A DNA stretch of 64,000 bases from Bordetella ansorpii (GTDB taxonomy: Bacteria; Pseudomonadota; Gammaproteobacteria; Burkholderiales; Burkholderiaceae_B), in assembly GCF_900078315.1 (NCBI RefSeq), contig NZ_FKBS01000017.1, forward strand, positions 427,649 to 491,648, read 5' to 3'. Below the pieces are notes generated by a model, which did no database searches, was not told the origin of the DNA, and worked only from the letters and a program-made list of their open reading frames with translations. Below are positions 1-11,088 of the stretch, piece after piece; the stretch's first letter is position 1; every line of letters starts with the position of its first letter. Made by a program: the position numbers and the translations under genes.

Positions 1-2
1 GC

Positions 3-578
3 TATTCCGAGATCTATCACGACGAAGGCGATCCGCCGCTGGGCAGCCTGCAGGCCGCGCGCCGGCTGGGCCGCGACGACTACCGGGGCGTGGTGGCCTT
101 CTCCAGCCTGTCCAAGCGTTCCAACGTGCCGGGCCTGCGCTCGGGCTTCGTGGCGGGCGACGCCACGCTGATCGCGCCCTTCCTGCGCTATCGCACGTAT
201 CATGGCAGCGCCATGAGCCCGGCGGTGGCCACGGCCAGCATCGCCGCCTGGCGCGACGAAGACCACGTGCGCGACAATCGCCGCCAATACCGCGAGAAAT
301 TCGACGCCGTGCTGCCCATCCTGCAATCCGTGCTGGACGTGCGCCGGCCGCAGGCCTCCTTCTATCTTTGGGCGCCCACGCCGGGCCCCGATACCGCGTT
401 CGCCCGCGACCTGTACGGCAGCACCGGCGTCACCGTGCTGCCGGGCAGCTTCCTGGCGCGCGAGGCCCGTGGCGCCAATCCCGGTTGCGGCCGGGTGCGG
501 CTGGCGCTGGTCGCGCCGCTGGCGCAATGCGTGGAAGCCGCCGAGCGCATCGCGCGCTTCGTGCGCACCCACGCCTGA
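3..578 (+). CDS. dapC: Succinyldiaminopimelate aminotransferase, C-terminal part (cut by window edge)
   Basis: The reading frame is open from base 3 and ends at 578, so only the C-terminal half (about 191 residues) is present. It carries the class I/II PLP-dependent aminotransferase lysine motif, seen as SLSKRSNVPGLRSGF, in which the lysine should form the Schiff base with pyridoxal phosphate. The family interconverts N-succinyl-2-amino-6-ketopimelate and N-succinyl-LL-diaminopimelate with glutamate in the succinylase branch of lysine/peptidoglycan precursor synthesis. Function is assigned partly from context: dapD and dapE follow directly on the same strand, giving three consecutive pathway genes. 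Another aminotransferase specificity is possible from the sequence alone. Confidence 0.85.
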   Translation, partial: YSEIYHDEGDPPLGSLQAARRLGRDDYRGVVAFSSLSKRSNVPGLRSGFVAGDATLIAPFLRYRTYHGSAMSPAVATASIAAWRDEDHVRDNRRQYREKFDAVLPILQSVLDVRRPQASFYLWAPTPGPDTAFARDLYGSTGVTVLPGSFLAREARGANPGCGRVRLALVAPLAQCVEAAERIARFVRTHA

Positions 579-626
579 ATCCATTCGAATCCTCATCTCA
601 TCAACCCGTCTAGATATCGGATCACC

Positions 627-2587
<1,961 letters not shown>

Positions 2588-2593
2588 GGCCCC

Positions 2594-3487
2594 ATGGTCC
2601 CTGCAAACGCCCGAACCGAACTGCTTACCGTGCGCGACCTGGTGCGCTACGCCGTATCGCGCCTGAATGCCACGCACGCGGTGCTGGGCCACGGCACGGA
2701 CGACCCCTACGACGAGGCCGTGTACCTGGTGCTGCATGCGCTGCACCTGCCGCTGGACACGCTCGATCCCTTCCTGGACGCACGCGTGCTGTCCAGCGAG
2801 CGCGAGCGCGTGCTCGACTTGATCGACCGCCGTGTCACCGACCGCCTGCCCGCGCCCTACCTGACCCACGAGGCCTGGCTGCGCGGCCATCGCTTCTACG
2901 TGGACCAACGGGTGATCGTGCCGCGCTCGCCCATCGCCGAACTGCTGGAAACCGGCTTCGCGCCCTGGGTGGCCGATGCCGAAGCGGTGCAGTACGCGCT
3001 GGACATGTGCACCGGTTCGGGCTGCCTGGCCATCCTGACCGCGCTGGCGTTCCCGAACGCACAGGTCGACGCCGTCGACCTGTCGCCGGACGCCCTGGAA
3101 GTGGCCGCCCGCAACGTGGCCGACTACGGCCTGCAAGACCGCCTGGCGCTGCACCAGGGCAACCTGTTCGACGCCCTGCCCGCGCGGAGGTACGACGTCA
3201 TCGTCTGCAATCCCCCCTACGTGAACAGCGGCTCGATGGACGCGCTGCCGCAGGAATACCGCCATGAGCCCACGATGGCGCTGGCGGGCGGCGCGGACGG
3301 CATGGACCTGGTGCGCAACATCCTGGCCCGCGCGCCGGATTTCCTGGCGCCGCACGGCGTGCTGGTGCTGGAGATCGGCAACGAGTACGAGAACTTCGCC
3401 GCGGCCTTCCCCGAACTGGATCCGGTCTGGCTGGACAGCGCCGAGACCTCGAACCAGATCCTGCTGCTGACCCGCGAACAATTGTGA
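2594..3487 (+). CDS. prmB: Ribosomal protein L3 glutamine N5-methyltransferase
   Basis: A 297-residue SAM-dependent methyltransferase of the PrmB/PrmC (HemK) group. It contains an SAM-binding segment, LDMCTGSGCLAILTAL, and the catalytic NPPY motif within VIVCNPPYVNSGSMDALP. The PrmB-type continuation EYRHEPTMALAGGADGMDLV distinguishes it from PrmC. The enzyme methylates a glutamine of ribosomal protein L3. It starts 6 bp after dapE, and its TGA overlaps the GTG of the next gene (GTGA), so it is probably co-transcribed with the dap genes and the downstream ABC-F gene. Confidence 0.93.
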   Translation: MVPANARTELLTVRDLVRYAVSRLNATHAVLGHGTDDPYDEAVYLVLHALHLPLDTLDPFLDARVLSSERERVLDLIDRRVTDRLPAPYLTHEAWLRGHRFYVDQRVIVPRSPIAELLETGFAPWVADAEAVQYALDMCTGSGCLAILTALAFPNAQVDAVDLSPDALEVAARNVADYGLQDRLALHQGNLFDALPARRYDVIVCNPPYVNSGSMDALPQEYRHEPTMALAGGADGMDLVRNILARAPDFLAPHGVLVLEIGNEYENFAAAFPELDPVWLDSAETSNQILLLTREQL

Positions 3488-5415
3488 TACGTGCTTCTGG
3501 ACTGACCCTGCGCCGCGGCACCAAGGTGCTGCTGGACGGCGCTGAATTCGTCGTGCATCCCGGCGAGCGCGTCGGCATCGTCGGCAAGAACGGCGCGGGC
3601 AAGTCTTCGCTGTTCGGCCTGCTGACGGGCACGCTGGACGCCGATGCCGGCACGCTGGACCTACCCGCGGGCTGGCGCATCGCCAGCGTGAAGCAGGAAA
3701 TCGCGGCCGACACGCAACCCGCGCGCGAGTTCGTCATCGACGGCGACCGCCATCTGCGCAACCTGCAGGCCCAGCGCGAGGCGCTGTCGCCCGAGCAAGG
3801 CACGCAGATCGCCGAGGTCGAGGCCGAGCTGGCCGAGGCCGGCGCCTGGGACGCCGCGTCGCGCGCCGAACAGTTGCTGGCCGGCCTGGGCTTCGCGCCC
3901 GACGAGTGGATGCGGCCCGTGGAGAGCTTCTCCGGCGGCTGGCGCATGCGCCTGGCGCTGGCCAGCGCGCTGATGGCGCCGTCCGACCTGCTGTTGCTGG
4001 ACGAGCCCACCAACCACCTGGATCTCGACGCCATGCTGTGGCTCGAGAAGTGGCTGGGCGCCTACCCCGGCACCGTGCTGCTGATCTCGCACGACACCGA
4101 GTTCCTGGATGCCGTCGTCCGTGCCGTGCTGCACTTCGACCACGCCAAGCTGATCCGTTATCGCGGCGGCTACGAAGACTTCGTCACGCAGCGCGCCGAA
4201 CGGTTGCGCCAGGCCAACGTGGCCTACGAGCGCCAGAACCGCGAGGCGGCGCGGCTGCAAAGCTTCATCGACCGCTTCAAGGCCAAGGCCTCGAAGGCCA
4301 AGCAGGCGCAGAGCCGCGTGAAGGCCCTGGCCCGCATGGAGGCCCGCGCGCCGCTGCATGCCGAGGCCGGCATCGACATCCGCATCCCTTCTCCCGAGCA
4401 CACGCCCGATCCCCTGCTGGTGCTGGAACATGCCTCGGCGGGCTATCCCGAAGCGCCCATCCTGCGCGACGTGACGCTGATGGTGCGCGCGGGCAGCCGC
4501 ATCGGCGTGCTGGGCGCCAACGGCGCGGGCAAGAGCACGCTGATCAAGACCCTGGCCGAGGAAATCCCGGTGCAGGCCGGCGAACGCCGCGCCTCGCGCG
4601 GCCTGGCCATCGGCTACTTCCATCAGCACCAGCTCGACATGTTGGACCTGGACAGCACGCCGCTGCAGCATCTGGCGCGCATGGCGCCCGAGGTGCGCGA
4701 ACAGGAACTGCGCAACTACCTGGGCGGCTTCGGCTTCTCGGGCGAAACGGTGCTGAGCAAGGTCGGCCCCATGTCGGGCGGCGAAAAGGCGCGCCTGGCG
4801 CTGTCCCTGATCGTCTGGCAGAAGCCCAACCTGCTGCTGCTGGACGAACCCAGCAACCACCTGGACGTGGAAACCCGCGAGGCCCTGGCCGCCGCACTGG
4901 CCGAATTCTCGGGCAGCATGCTGCTGGTCTCGCACGACCGGCACCTGCTGCGCACCACCGTCGACAGCTTCTGGATCGTGGCCGACGGCCAGGTCCGCGA
5001 ATTCGACGGCGACCTGGAAGACTACCGCGACTGGCTGGCCAGCCGCACCGCCGCCGAACGCGCCGAGAAGGCCGAAGCCGCGCGCGCGGCCGGCGGTGCC
5101 GCGGCCGCGCCGGTGGTCGACCGCAAGGCCCAGAAACGCCTGGAAGCCGAACAGCGCCAGCGCCTGTCCGCCCTGCGCAAGCCGCTCGAGACACGCCTGG
5201 CCAAGGTCGAAACCGACATGGAAAAATCGCGCCAGCGCATCCAGGTCCTGGATGCCCTGATCGCCGACCCCGACTTCTATTCCGACGCCCGCCGCGCCGA
5301 GCGCCAGCAGGTCATGGCCGAGCACGGCGAACTGGGCAAGAAGGTGGACGAGCTGGAAGAACAGTGGCTCGACATCCAGGAATCCCTGGAAGGCATCGAC
5401 AAGTCACCGGCTTGA
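3484..5415 (+). CDS. yheS: ABC-F family ATPase, YheS type
   Basis: A 643-residue protein with two ABC domains and no membrane segments, typical of ribosome-associated ABC-F ATPases. Walker A motifs are GIVGKNGAGKSS (near residue 31) and GVLGANGAGKST. The signature motifs are FSGGWRMRL and MSGGEKARL. The Walker B regions are LLLLDEPTNHLD and LLLLDEPSNHLD. A basic, alanine-rich coiled-coil tail follows from about residue 540. Length, the opening MIRASGLTLRRGTKVLLDG and the EKWLGAYPGTVLLISHD region resemble E. coli YheS more closely than Uup or EttA. It begins with GTG overlapping the prmB stop. The exact role of YheS on ribosomes is not firmly known. Confidence 0.9.
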   Translation: MIRASGLTLRRGTKVLLDGAEFVVHPGERVGIVGKNGAGKSSLFGLLTGTLDADAGTLDLPAGWRIASVKQEIAADTQPAREFVIDGDRHLRNLQAQREALSPEQGTQIAEVEAELAEAGAWDAASRAEQLLAGLGFAPDEWMRPVESFSGGWRMRLALASALMAPSDLLLLDEPTNHLDLDAMLWLEKWLGAYPGTVLLISHDTEFLDAVVRAVLHFDHAKLIRYRGGYEDFVTQRAERLRQANVAYERQNREAARLQSFIDRFKAKASKAKQAQSRVKALARMEARAPLHAEAGIDIRIPSPEHTPDPLLVLEHASAGYPEAPILRDVTLMVRAGSRIGVLGANGAGKSTLIKTLAEEIPVQAGERRASRGLAIGYFHQHQLDMLDLDSTPLQHLARMAPEVREQELRNYLGGFGFSGETVLSKVGPMSGGEKARLALSLIVWQKPNLLLLDEPSNHLDVETREALAAALAEFSGSMLLVSHDRHLLRTTVDSFWIVADGQVREFDGDLEDYRDWLASRTAAERAEKAEAARAAGGAAAAPVVDRKAQKRLEAEQRQRLSALRKPLETRLAKVETDMEKSRQRIQVLDALIADPDFYSDARRAERQQVMAEHGELGKKVDELEEQWLDIQESLEGIDKSPA

Positions 5416-5464
5416 CCGGACAACGGCACGGCACCTGTGCGGGCATCGCGACGGAAGCACGATC

Positions 5465-5857
5465 ATGACGAAAACGCTGATCCTGGACGGCGGCCGCATC
5501 CACGACATTCCCAGCCTGTACGCGGAGATCAACCGCGTGTTCATGGCCGACGAAACCTGGCAACTGGCGCCCAGCCTGGACGCGCTGGACGACCTGCTGT
5601 ATGGCGGCTACGGCGCGATCCAGGGCAAGGAACGGGTCACGCTGATCTGGCTGCACCACGACAAGAACCGCGTCGACCTCGGCGAGCAAGCAACGCGGGC
5701 CTTCTACGAAGACAAGCTACGGAATCCGCGGCGGTACAATCAGGAATGGGCCCGCCGATCACTGGCGGAACTGGAGGAAGGCACCGGCTCGACGTACTTC
5801 GAGACCGTGCTGGAGATCATCGCCGGCCACCCGAACATCTCATTGGACGCGCGCTGA
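5465..5857 (+). CDS. Barstar-like (ribonuclease inhibitor fold) protein
   Basis: A 130-residue cytoplasmic protein whose N-terminal half resembles the barstar family: a short beta strand (KTLILDGGRIHDIPSLYAEINRVF), then the acidic DALDDLLYGGYG segment corresponding to the barstar LDALWDCL region. In barstar this acidic face blocks the barnase active site. No barnase-like RNase gene is adjacent, so the partner is unknown and it may be a housekeeping orphan member. It lies 49 bp after the ABC-F gene on the same strand and converges on kup. A GGAAG ribosome-binding sequence precedes the ATG. Family assignment is moderately secure; function is inferred. Confidence 0.65.
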   Translation: MTKTLILDGGRIHDIPSLYAEINRVFMADETWQLAPSLDALDDLLYGGYGAIQGKERVTLIWLHHDKNRVDLGEQATRAFYEDKLRNPRRYNQEWARRSLAELEEGTGSTYFETVLEIIAGHPNISLDAR

Positions 5858-5918
5858 ACGACATCCCGGCACGAGCCATTCGGCGAATCCCCAGGTGGCG
5901 CACCCGAGCGCGAACCGG

Positions 5919-7805
5919 CTACAGCTCGACCTGCATCCCCATCTCCACCACCCGATTGGGCGGAATCTTGAAGAACTTGGTGCTGCGCGTGCCGTTGCGT
6001 GCCATGAAGGCGAACACCGCGCGGCGCGAGGCCCACATGGCCGGGCGACGGCCCGCCACGACGGTCTGCCGCGACAGATAGAACGAGGTGCGCATCGGCT
6101 CCAGATCGAGTTCGGGATAGGCCTCGGCCACGTCGCGCAACGACTCGGGAATATCGGGATCTTCCTTGAATCCGTAGAACACCGTCAATTGCCAGCTGGA
6201 GGTGCTCAGGCGCTTCAACGTGAACCGCTCGTCGGGCGCGACGTGCGGCACGTCGGCCACGCGTATCGTCAGGAACACCACCTGGTCGTGCAGCACCTTG
6301 TTGTGCTTGAGGTTGTGCAGCAGCGCCGGCGGCACATAGCCCGAATTCATCGTCATGAAGATGGCCGTGCCGTGCACGCGCGCCGGCGGGTACTCTTCCA
6401 GCTGCACCATGAATTCCTGCAGCGGCTGGCGATCGCGCGCCTGCAGGTCGGCCAGCAGCTGGCGGCCGCGCCGCCACGTCATCATCAGCCCGTAGATCAC
6501 CACGCCCACCGCCAGCGGCAGCCAGCCGCCCTCGTGCAGCTTGAGCACGTTGGAACTGAACAGCAGCACGTCTACGACCAGCAACACGCACAGCAGGGCC
6601 AGCCACAGCGCCCGGCGGCCGCCCATCACCGTGGGCAGCACGCAGAACGCCAGGATGGAAGTGGTCAGCATCGTGCCCGTGACGGCAAAGCCGTAGGCCG
6701 CGGCCAGGTTCTCGGAATTCTGGAACAGCAGCACCAGCACCAGCACCGCGCACAGCAGCAGCGCATTGACCTGCGGCAGGTAGATCTGGCCCTTTTCGAG
6801 CGCCGAGGTGTGCAGGATCTGCATGCGCGGCCAGAAGCCCAGTTGCACCGCCTGCCGGGTGACCGAGAAGGCGCCGGAGATGACGGCCTGCGAGGCCACC
6901 ACGGTGGCGACCGTGGCCAGCGCCACCAGAGGCACCAGGCCCCAGTCGGGCGCCATCAGAAAGAAGGGATTGCGCAAGGCGGACGGGTCGCGCAGCAGCA
7001 ATGCGCCCTGCCCGAAATAGCAGGCCGTCAGCGCCGGCAGCACCATCCAGAACCAGGCCGTGCGAATGGCCGGGCGGCCGAAGTGGCCCATGTCGGCGTA
7101 CAGCGCCTCGGCGCCGGTCAGCGCCAGCACCACCGCGCCCAGCAGCAGGAAACTGGCGCCGGGATAGTCGATGACGAAGCGCACGGCCAGCAGCGGATTC
7201 AGCGCGGCCAGCACCTCGGGATTCTGGATGATCTGCCACACGCCCAGCGCGGCCAGCGTGCCGAACCACAGCGCCATGATGGGCCCGAACAGCTTGCCCA
7301 CGGTGCCCGTGCCGTGCGACTGAATGGCGAACAACAGCACCAGCACCACCAACGCCAGGGGCACCACCCAGTGGTCCAGGCGATGCGAGACCACGCCGAT
7401 GCCCTCGAGCGCCGAGAGCACCGAAATGGCAGGCGTGATCATGCTGTCGCCGTAGAACAGCGCGGCGCCGAAGATGCCCAGGCCCACCAGCACGGCGCGC
7501 GTGCGCCCCTGGCGGCCGCGCACGGCCAGTTCGAGCAGGGCAAGCGTGCCGCCCTCGCCGCGGTTGTCAGCGCGCAGCACCAGGGTGACGTACTTGAGCG
7601 ACACCACCAGCATCAACAGCCAGAACAGGATCGACAGGATGCCCAGCACGTGGCCGGGCCGCACTTCGTCGAAGGCGGTCAGACAGGCGCGCAGCGTATA
7701 CAGCGGGCTGGTGCCGATGTCGCCGTACACCACGCCCAGCGCGCCCAGCACCAGCACGCGCCGGGACGAGGTTTCGCCATGGCCAGGATGGGATGTTGCG
7801 CTCAT
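5919..7805 (-). CDS. kup: Low-affinity potassium uptake protein Kup
   Basis: A 628-residue integral membrane protein matching the length of E. coli Kup (622). The N-terminus VLGALGVVYGDIGTSPLY is the hallmark of the HAK/KUP/KT family. About twelve hydrophobic segments follow, then a soluble C-terminal domain of about 170 residues. It takes up potassium by proton symport in the inner membrane. Its ATG overlaps the stop of the upstream histidine kinase gene by 4 bp, making it the third gene of a response regulator-kinase-kup operon. That arrangement suggests kup expression is linked to this two-component system or simply co-transcribed with it. Confidence 0.95.
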   Translation of the reverse strand: MSATSHPGHGETSSRRVLVLGALGVVYGDIGTSPLYTLRACLTAFDEVRPGHVLGILSILFWLLMLVVSLKYVTLVLRADNRGEGGTLALLELAVRGRQGRTRAVLVGLGIFGAALFYGDSMITPAISVLSALEGIGVVSHRLDHWVVPLALVVLVLLFAIQSHGTGTVGKLFGPIMALWFGTLAALGVWQIIQNPEVLAALNPLLAVRFVIDYPGASFLLLGAVVLALTGAEALYADMGHFGRPAIRTAWFWMVLPALTACYFGQGALLLRDPSALRNPFFLMAPDWGLVPLVALATVATVVASQAVISGAFSVTRQAVQLGFWPRMQILHTSALEKGQIYLPQVNALLLCAVLVLVLLFQNSENLAAAYGFAVTGTMLTTSILAFCVLPTVMGGRRALWLALLCVLLVVDVLLFSSNVLKLHEGGWLPLAVGVVIYGLMMTWRRGRQLLADLQARDRQPLQEFMVQLEEYPPARVHGTAIFMTMNSGYVPPALLHNLKHNKVLHDQVVFLTIRVADVPHVAPDERFTLKRLSTSSWQLTVFYGFKEDPDIPESLRDVAEAYPELDLEPMRTSFYLSRQTVVAGRRPAMWASRRAVFAFMARNGTRSTKFFKIPPNRVVEMGMQVEL

Positions 7806-8926
7806 GAGGTACGTTCGTTACGGGTCAGTTGCGTGCCCTTGCGCGGGCCGGGAAACACCACGGAAAGCCGGGTGCCAGGATACTCGGGCCGGCTGGCCAG
7901 CTTCCACCAGGCGCCGTGCGCGTGCGCGATCTCGCGCACGATGGCCAGGCCCAGGCCCGATCCGCCCGCCGCCGCGGTGGGCGAACGGTAGAAGGCCTCG
8001 AACACGCTTTCGCGTTCATCGAGCGTGATGCCGGGGCCGTCATCCTCGACGGTCAGCGACGGCGGGTTGGTGCCGACGGTCAGCGTGATGCGGCCCTGCG
8101 GCTTGCCGTAGCGCAAGGCGTTGTCGATCAGGTTGCCCAGCAGTTCGTCCAGCAGCAACGGATCGCCATCGACCCACACCGGCAGGTCGGGCGCGGCCAG
8201 GTCGATGTCGACCTGCTGCGCGCGGGCGCGTGGAATCCATTCGGCGCCGCTGGCTCGTACCCACTCGCACAGGTCGATGCGCACGAAACGGTCTTGCGGC
8301 TGCGCATCGGGGTCGGCGCGCGCCAGCACCAGCAATTGCTGGCCCAGGCGGATCATGCGGTCGCTGACCACCTTGATGCGCTCGGCCCGCACCCGCACGT
8401 CGTCGGGCAGCGGGCGGGCCAGCATCAGTTCGGATTCGAGGCGCAGGCCGGCCAGCGGCGTGCGCAACTGATGCGCGGCGTGGCCGATGAAACGGCGCTG
8501 CGCCTTCAGCGAGGCATCCAGGCGGCCCAGCAGATCGTTGATGTGCGTGACCAGCGGCGCGATCTCGGCGGGCAGGTCCGCCACTTCCATCGGCTGCATG
8601 TCGTCGATGGAGCGCTGGCGGATTTCCTCGGACAGGTCATTGACCGAGCGCAGCCCGGAACGCACGCCCTGGATGATGACGCCTGCGAACAGGATGATCA
8701 GGAGAACCTGGCACACCACCATGAGCCAGAAGAAATCCTCCAGCATCCATAGCGAGAGCTCGATCTTGTGGGTGATGACCCAGGTGGCCGCCAGGTCGAG
8801 CAGCACCAGGACCAGGATCGGCGGCATCAGCCGCACGACCAGGTGGCGCGCCAGCGAGCCCGTGGGCAGCCAGCGGCGATCGAGCGCAGGCTCGACCGGC
8901 GGCGTGGCGGAAGGATGCTGGGGCAT
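7802..8926 (-). CDS. Sensor histidine kinase (TctE/QseC-like)
   Basis: A 374-residue inner-membrane sensor kinase. Two hydrophobic helices lie at about residues 30-52 and 68-88 with only a very short loop between them, so there is little periplasmic sensor domain. A HAMP-like linker follows, then the H-box GHAAHQLRTPLAG with the probable phosphorylated histidine at residue 152. Further on are the N-box NLIDNALRYG, the G1 box VEDDGPGI and the G2 box GGSGLGLAIV. The cognate OmpR-type regulator is encoded 67 bp upstream, and kup overlaps the 3' end. The signal sensed cannot be read from the sequence; the short loop suggests a membrane or internal signal. Confidence 0.92.
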   Translation of the reverse strand: MPQHPSATPPVEPALDRRWLPTGSLARHLVVRLMPPILVLVLLDLAATWVITHKIELSLWMLEDFFWLMVVCQVLLIILFAGVIIQGVRSGLRSVNDLSEEIRQRSIDDMQPMEVADLPAEIAPLVTHINDLLGRLDASLKAQRRFIGHAAHQLRTPLAGLRLESELMLARPLPDDVRVRAERIKVVSDRMIRLGQQLLVLARADPDAQPQDRFVRIDLCEWVRASGAEWIPRARAQQVDIDLAAPDLPVWVDGDPLLLDELLGNLIDNALRYGKPQGRITLTVGTNPPSLTVEDDGPGITLDERESVFEAFYRSPTAAAGGSGLGLAIVREIAHAHGAWWKLASRPEYPGTRLSVVFPGPRKGTQLTRNERTS

Positions 8927-8993
8927 GTCGGATCAGGATCGGCAGGCGAAGGGGCCTACCGGGTGGCCGCGGCGTTGCGGGCCAGGTGGCGCG

Positions 8994-9665
8994 TCACGCC
9001 GCTTCCACGTCCAGCAGGTAGCCGAAGCCGCGCACCGTCTGGATGCTGGCGCCGGTGCCCTCCAGGCGCTTGCGCAGACGGTAGACGTAGACTTCGACCG
9101 CGTTCTCGCTGAAGTCGGCGTCCCAGGCGGACAGGGAATTGACGATCTGGCGCTTGGTGACCACGCGGCCGACGCGCGCCATCAGCATCTCGAGCACCGA
9201 GAGTTCGCGCACGGACAGCGACAGGCGCTGGCCATTGACGCGCACTTCGCGGCCGACGGTGTCGAACACCAGCGGACCGACTTCGATGAAGGGCTGGGCC
9301 TGGCCGCTGCGGCGGCGGGCCAGCGCGCGAACGCGGGCGGCCAGCTCGGGCAGGTCGAAAGGCTTGGTGACGTAGTCGTCGGCGCCGGCATCCAGGCCCG
9401 CCACGCGGTCGTCGAGACCATCGCGCGCGGTGAGGATGAGCACCGGCACCTGATTGCCGTCCAGGCGCAGCTGCCGCAACACCTCGAGGCCGCCCAGACC
9501 GGGCAGATTCAGATCCAGAAGGATCAACTCGTACGACTGGCCGACCATGGCGCCCTGGACTTTATCGCCCTCGGTCAGCCAGTCGACCGCGTACCCCTGG
9601 TCGGACAGGAACTCCTGGAGAGCATGCCCCAGGGTGGTGTCGTCTTCGATGACTAGTACTCGCAT
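8994..9665 (-). CDS. OmpR-family response regulator
   Basis: A 223-residue regulator with an N-terminal receiver domain (acid pair EDD at residues 7-9, phosphoacceptor Asp51 in LLDLNLPG, conserved Thr in LTARDGL, Lys in YVTKPFDL) and a C-terminal winged-helix DNA-binding domain ending YVYRLRKRLEGTGASIQTVRGFGYLL. It is the first gene of a three-gene operon with the sensor kinase and kup. It lies tail to tail with nothing obvious: exbD on the left-hand side of the next operon ends 62 bp away and reads in the same direction. Direct targets are not visible in the sequence. Confidence 0.94.
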   Translation of the reverse strand: MRVLVIEDDTTLGHALQEFLSDQGYAVDWLTEGDKVQGAMVGQSYELILLDLNLPGLGGLEVLRQLRLDGNQVPVLILTARDGLDDRVAGLDAGADDYVTKPFDLPELAARVRALARRRSGQAQPFIEVGPLVFDTVGREVRVNGQRLSLSVRELSVLEMLMARVGRVVTKRQIVNSLSAWDADFSENAVEVYVYRLRKRLEGTGASIQTVRGFGYLLDVEAA

Positions 9666-9726
9666 GGCGCGATTCTAGCGCGATCCCGGCCCGCGTGGGG
9701 CCGGTTTCTCGCATGTCAGGATGCCG

Positions 9727-10209
9727 TCAGCGCGGGGCGCTTGCGGCGCCCTGCCCCGCAGGGGCGGCGGGCGCAGGGATGGGCGGCACGCCAGGCGCCG
9801 GCGTGGTCACGAAACCGATGCGCCCCATGCCCGAACGGCGCGCCGAGGCCATGACCTTGGCCAGCGTTTCGTAGCGGGTGGCCTGATCGGCGCGGATGCG
9901 GATCTCGGGCTGCGGTTTGTCGTGCGCGACTGTCAGGAAACGGTTCGGCAGGTCATCGATGTTGACCGGCTGCTCGTTCCAGAACAGGCCGCCGTTGGCG
10001 TCGATGGCCAGGTCGATCGTCTTGGGATCTTCCTGGATCTGCTCGGCGCTGACCTGCGGCATGTTGATCTTGATCGAGTGCGCCAACAGCGGCGCCGTGA
10101 TGATGAAGATCACCAGCAGCACCAACATGACGTCGATCAGCGGCACCATGTTGATGTCGGATACCGTGTGACTGCCCGAGCCTTTATTGTCGAAGCCGCC
10201 GAACGCCAT
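9727..10209 (-). CDS. exbD: Biopolymer transport protein ExbD
   Basis: A 160-residue protein with one N-terminal membrane helix (about residues 24-44). The helix carries the proton-path aspartate seen in NMVPLIDVMLVLLVIFII, followed by a periplasmic domain. The C-terminal end is an alanine/proline-rich tail of about 25 residues that is longer than usual for ExbD. With ExbB it forms the proton-driven motor that energises TonB. Its ATG shares one base with the exbB stop (TAATG). It is the last gene of the tonB-exbB-exbD operon. Confidence 0.95.
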   Translation of the reverse strand: MAFGGFDNKGSGSHTVSDINMVPLIDVMLVLLVIFIITAPLLAHSIKINMPQVSAEQIQEDPKTIDLAIDANGGLFWNEQPVNIDDLPNRFLTVAHDKPQPEIRIRADQATRYETLAKVMASARRSGMGRIGFVTTPAPGVPPIPAPAAPAGQGAASAPR

Positions 10210-11087
10210 TATTCGCTCCGTGCGCCGGCAGCCGGCGCGGCGCGGTGCAGCGGACGCACCTTGCCGCTGGGCATGGCGACCTGCTGGCCGGTGGTCAGGA
10301 ACGCGAACAGGTCATGCGCGAAGGCATCCAGGCGCGACAGGTAGACGCGGTTGTTGCGCACGAAGGCGTTGTAGGCCAGCACCGCGGGAATGGCGACCGC
10401 CAGGCCCAGGCCCGTCATGATGAGGGCTTCGCCCACCGGACCGGCGATGCGGTTGATGGTGACGCCGTCGGACAGGCCGATGCCCACCAGCGCGTGATAC
10501 ACACCCCACACCGTACCGAACAGGCCCACGAACGGCGCGGTGGAGCCCACCGACGCCAGCACCGTCAGGCCGTTTTCCAGCTTGGCGGTTTCTTCGTCGA
10601 TGACCTTGCGCATGGTGCGCGTGACGAACTCGCCGTTCGAGCCGACTTCCTCCAGCTTGGTGGCGCCGAAGCGGGCATGATGGCTTTGCGCGTGGATGGC
10701 GTGGCTGGCCAGGTGCGAGAAGGGATCGCGCGCGCCGTGCGTGGCGATTTCATTCTCGACCTGCGCCAGCGAGGACGCGTTCCAGAACTTGTTCAGGAAG
10801 GCGGCCGTGCGGCGGCGCATGCTCATGTTGCCGAAGGCCTTGACCACGATCAGGTACCACGTGACCAGCGACATGACGATGAGGATGATGAACAGCGTCT
10901 TGCCGACGAAGTCGGCCTGCGTGACGAAGTGCATGAAACCCATGTCGGGCACGGGCAGCGGCGCGGTCGCAGCGGCCGCGGCAGCGGGCTGCAGGGGGGC
11001 AGCGGCGGCTGCCGTGGCTGCGGGCGCCGCGGGTGCGCCGGTCGTCGCCTGGGCCACCAGGGTGGCGGTTTGGATGGCGTTGGACAT
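10209..11087 (-). CDS. exbB: Biopolymer transport protein ExbB
   Basis: A 292-residue member of the MotA/TolQ/ExbB proton-channel family. The N-terminal 55 residues are rich in Ala, Pro and Thr. Three membrane helices follow, with the conserved C-terminal channel region VASVGSTAPFVGLFGTVWGVYHAL and GPVGEALIMTGLGLAVAIPAVLAYN. It forms the proton channel with ExbD and powers TonB-dependent outer-membrane uptake of siderophores and haem. It lies 1 bp after tonB and overlaps exbD by one base, so the three genes are almost certainly one transcript controlled by the Fur-like site upstream of tonB. Confidence 0.96.
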   Translation of the reverse strand: MSNAIQTATLVAQATTGAPAAPAATAAAAAPLQPAAAAAATAPLPVPDMGFMHFVTQADFVGKTLFIILIVMSLVTWYLIVVKAFGNMSMRRRTAAFLNKFWNASSLAQVENEIATHGARDPFSHLASHAIHAQSHHARFGATKLEEVGSNGEFVTRTMRKVIDEETAKLENGLTVLASVGSTAPFVGLFGTVWGVYHALVGIGLSDGVTINRIAGPVGEALIMTGLGLAVAIPAVLAYNAFVRNNRVYLSRLDAFAHDLFAFLTTGQQVAMPSGKVRPLHRAAPAAGARSE

Positions 11088-11088
11088 C

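Noticed and set aside
5895-7991. 698-codon plus-strand open frame opposite kup
   Set aside because: His/Gln/Arg-rich shadow of kup, no family features.
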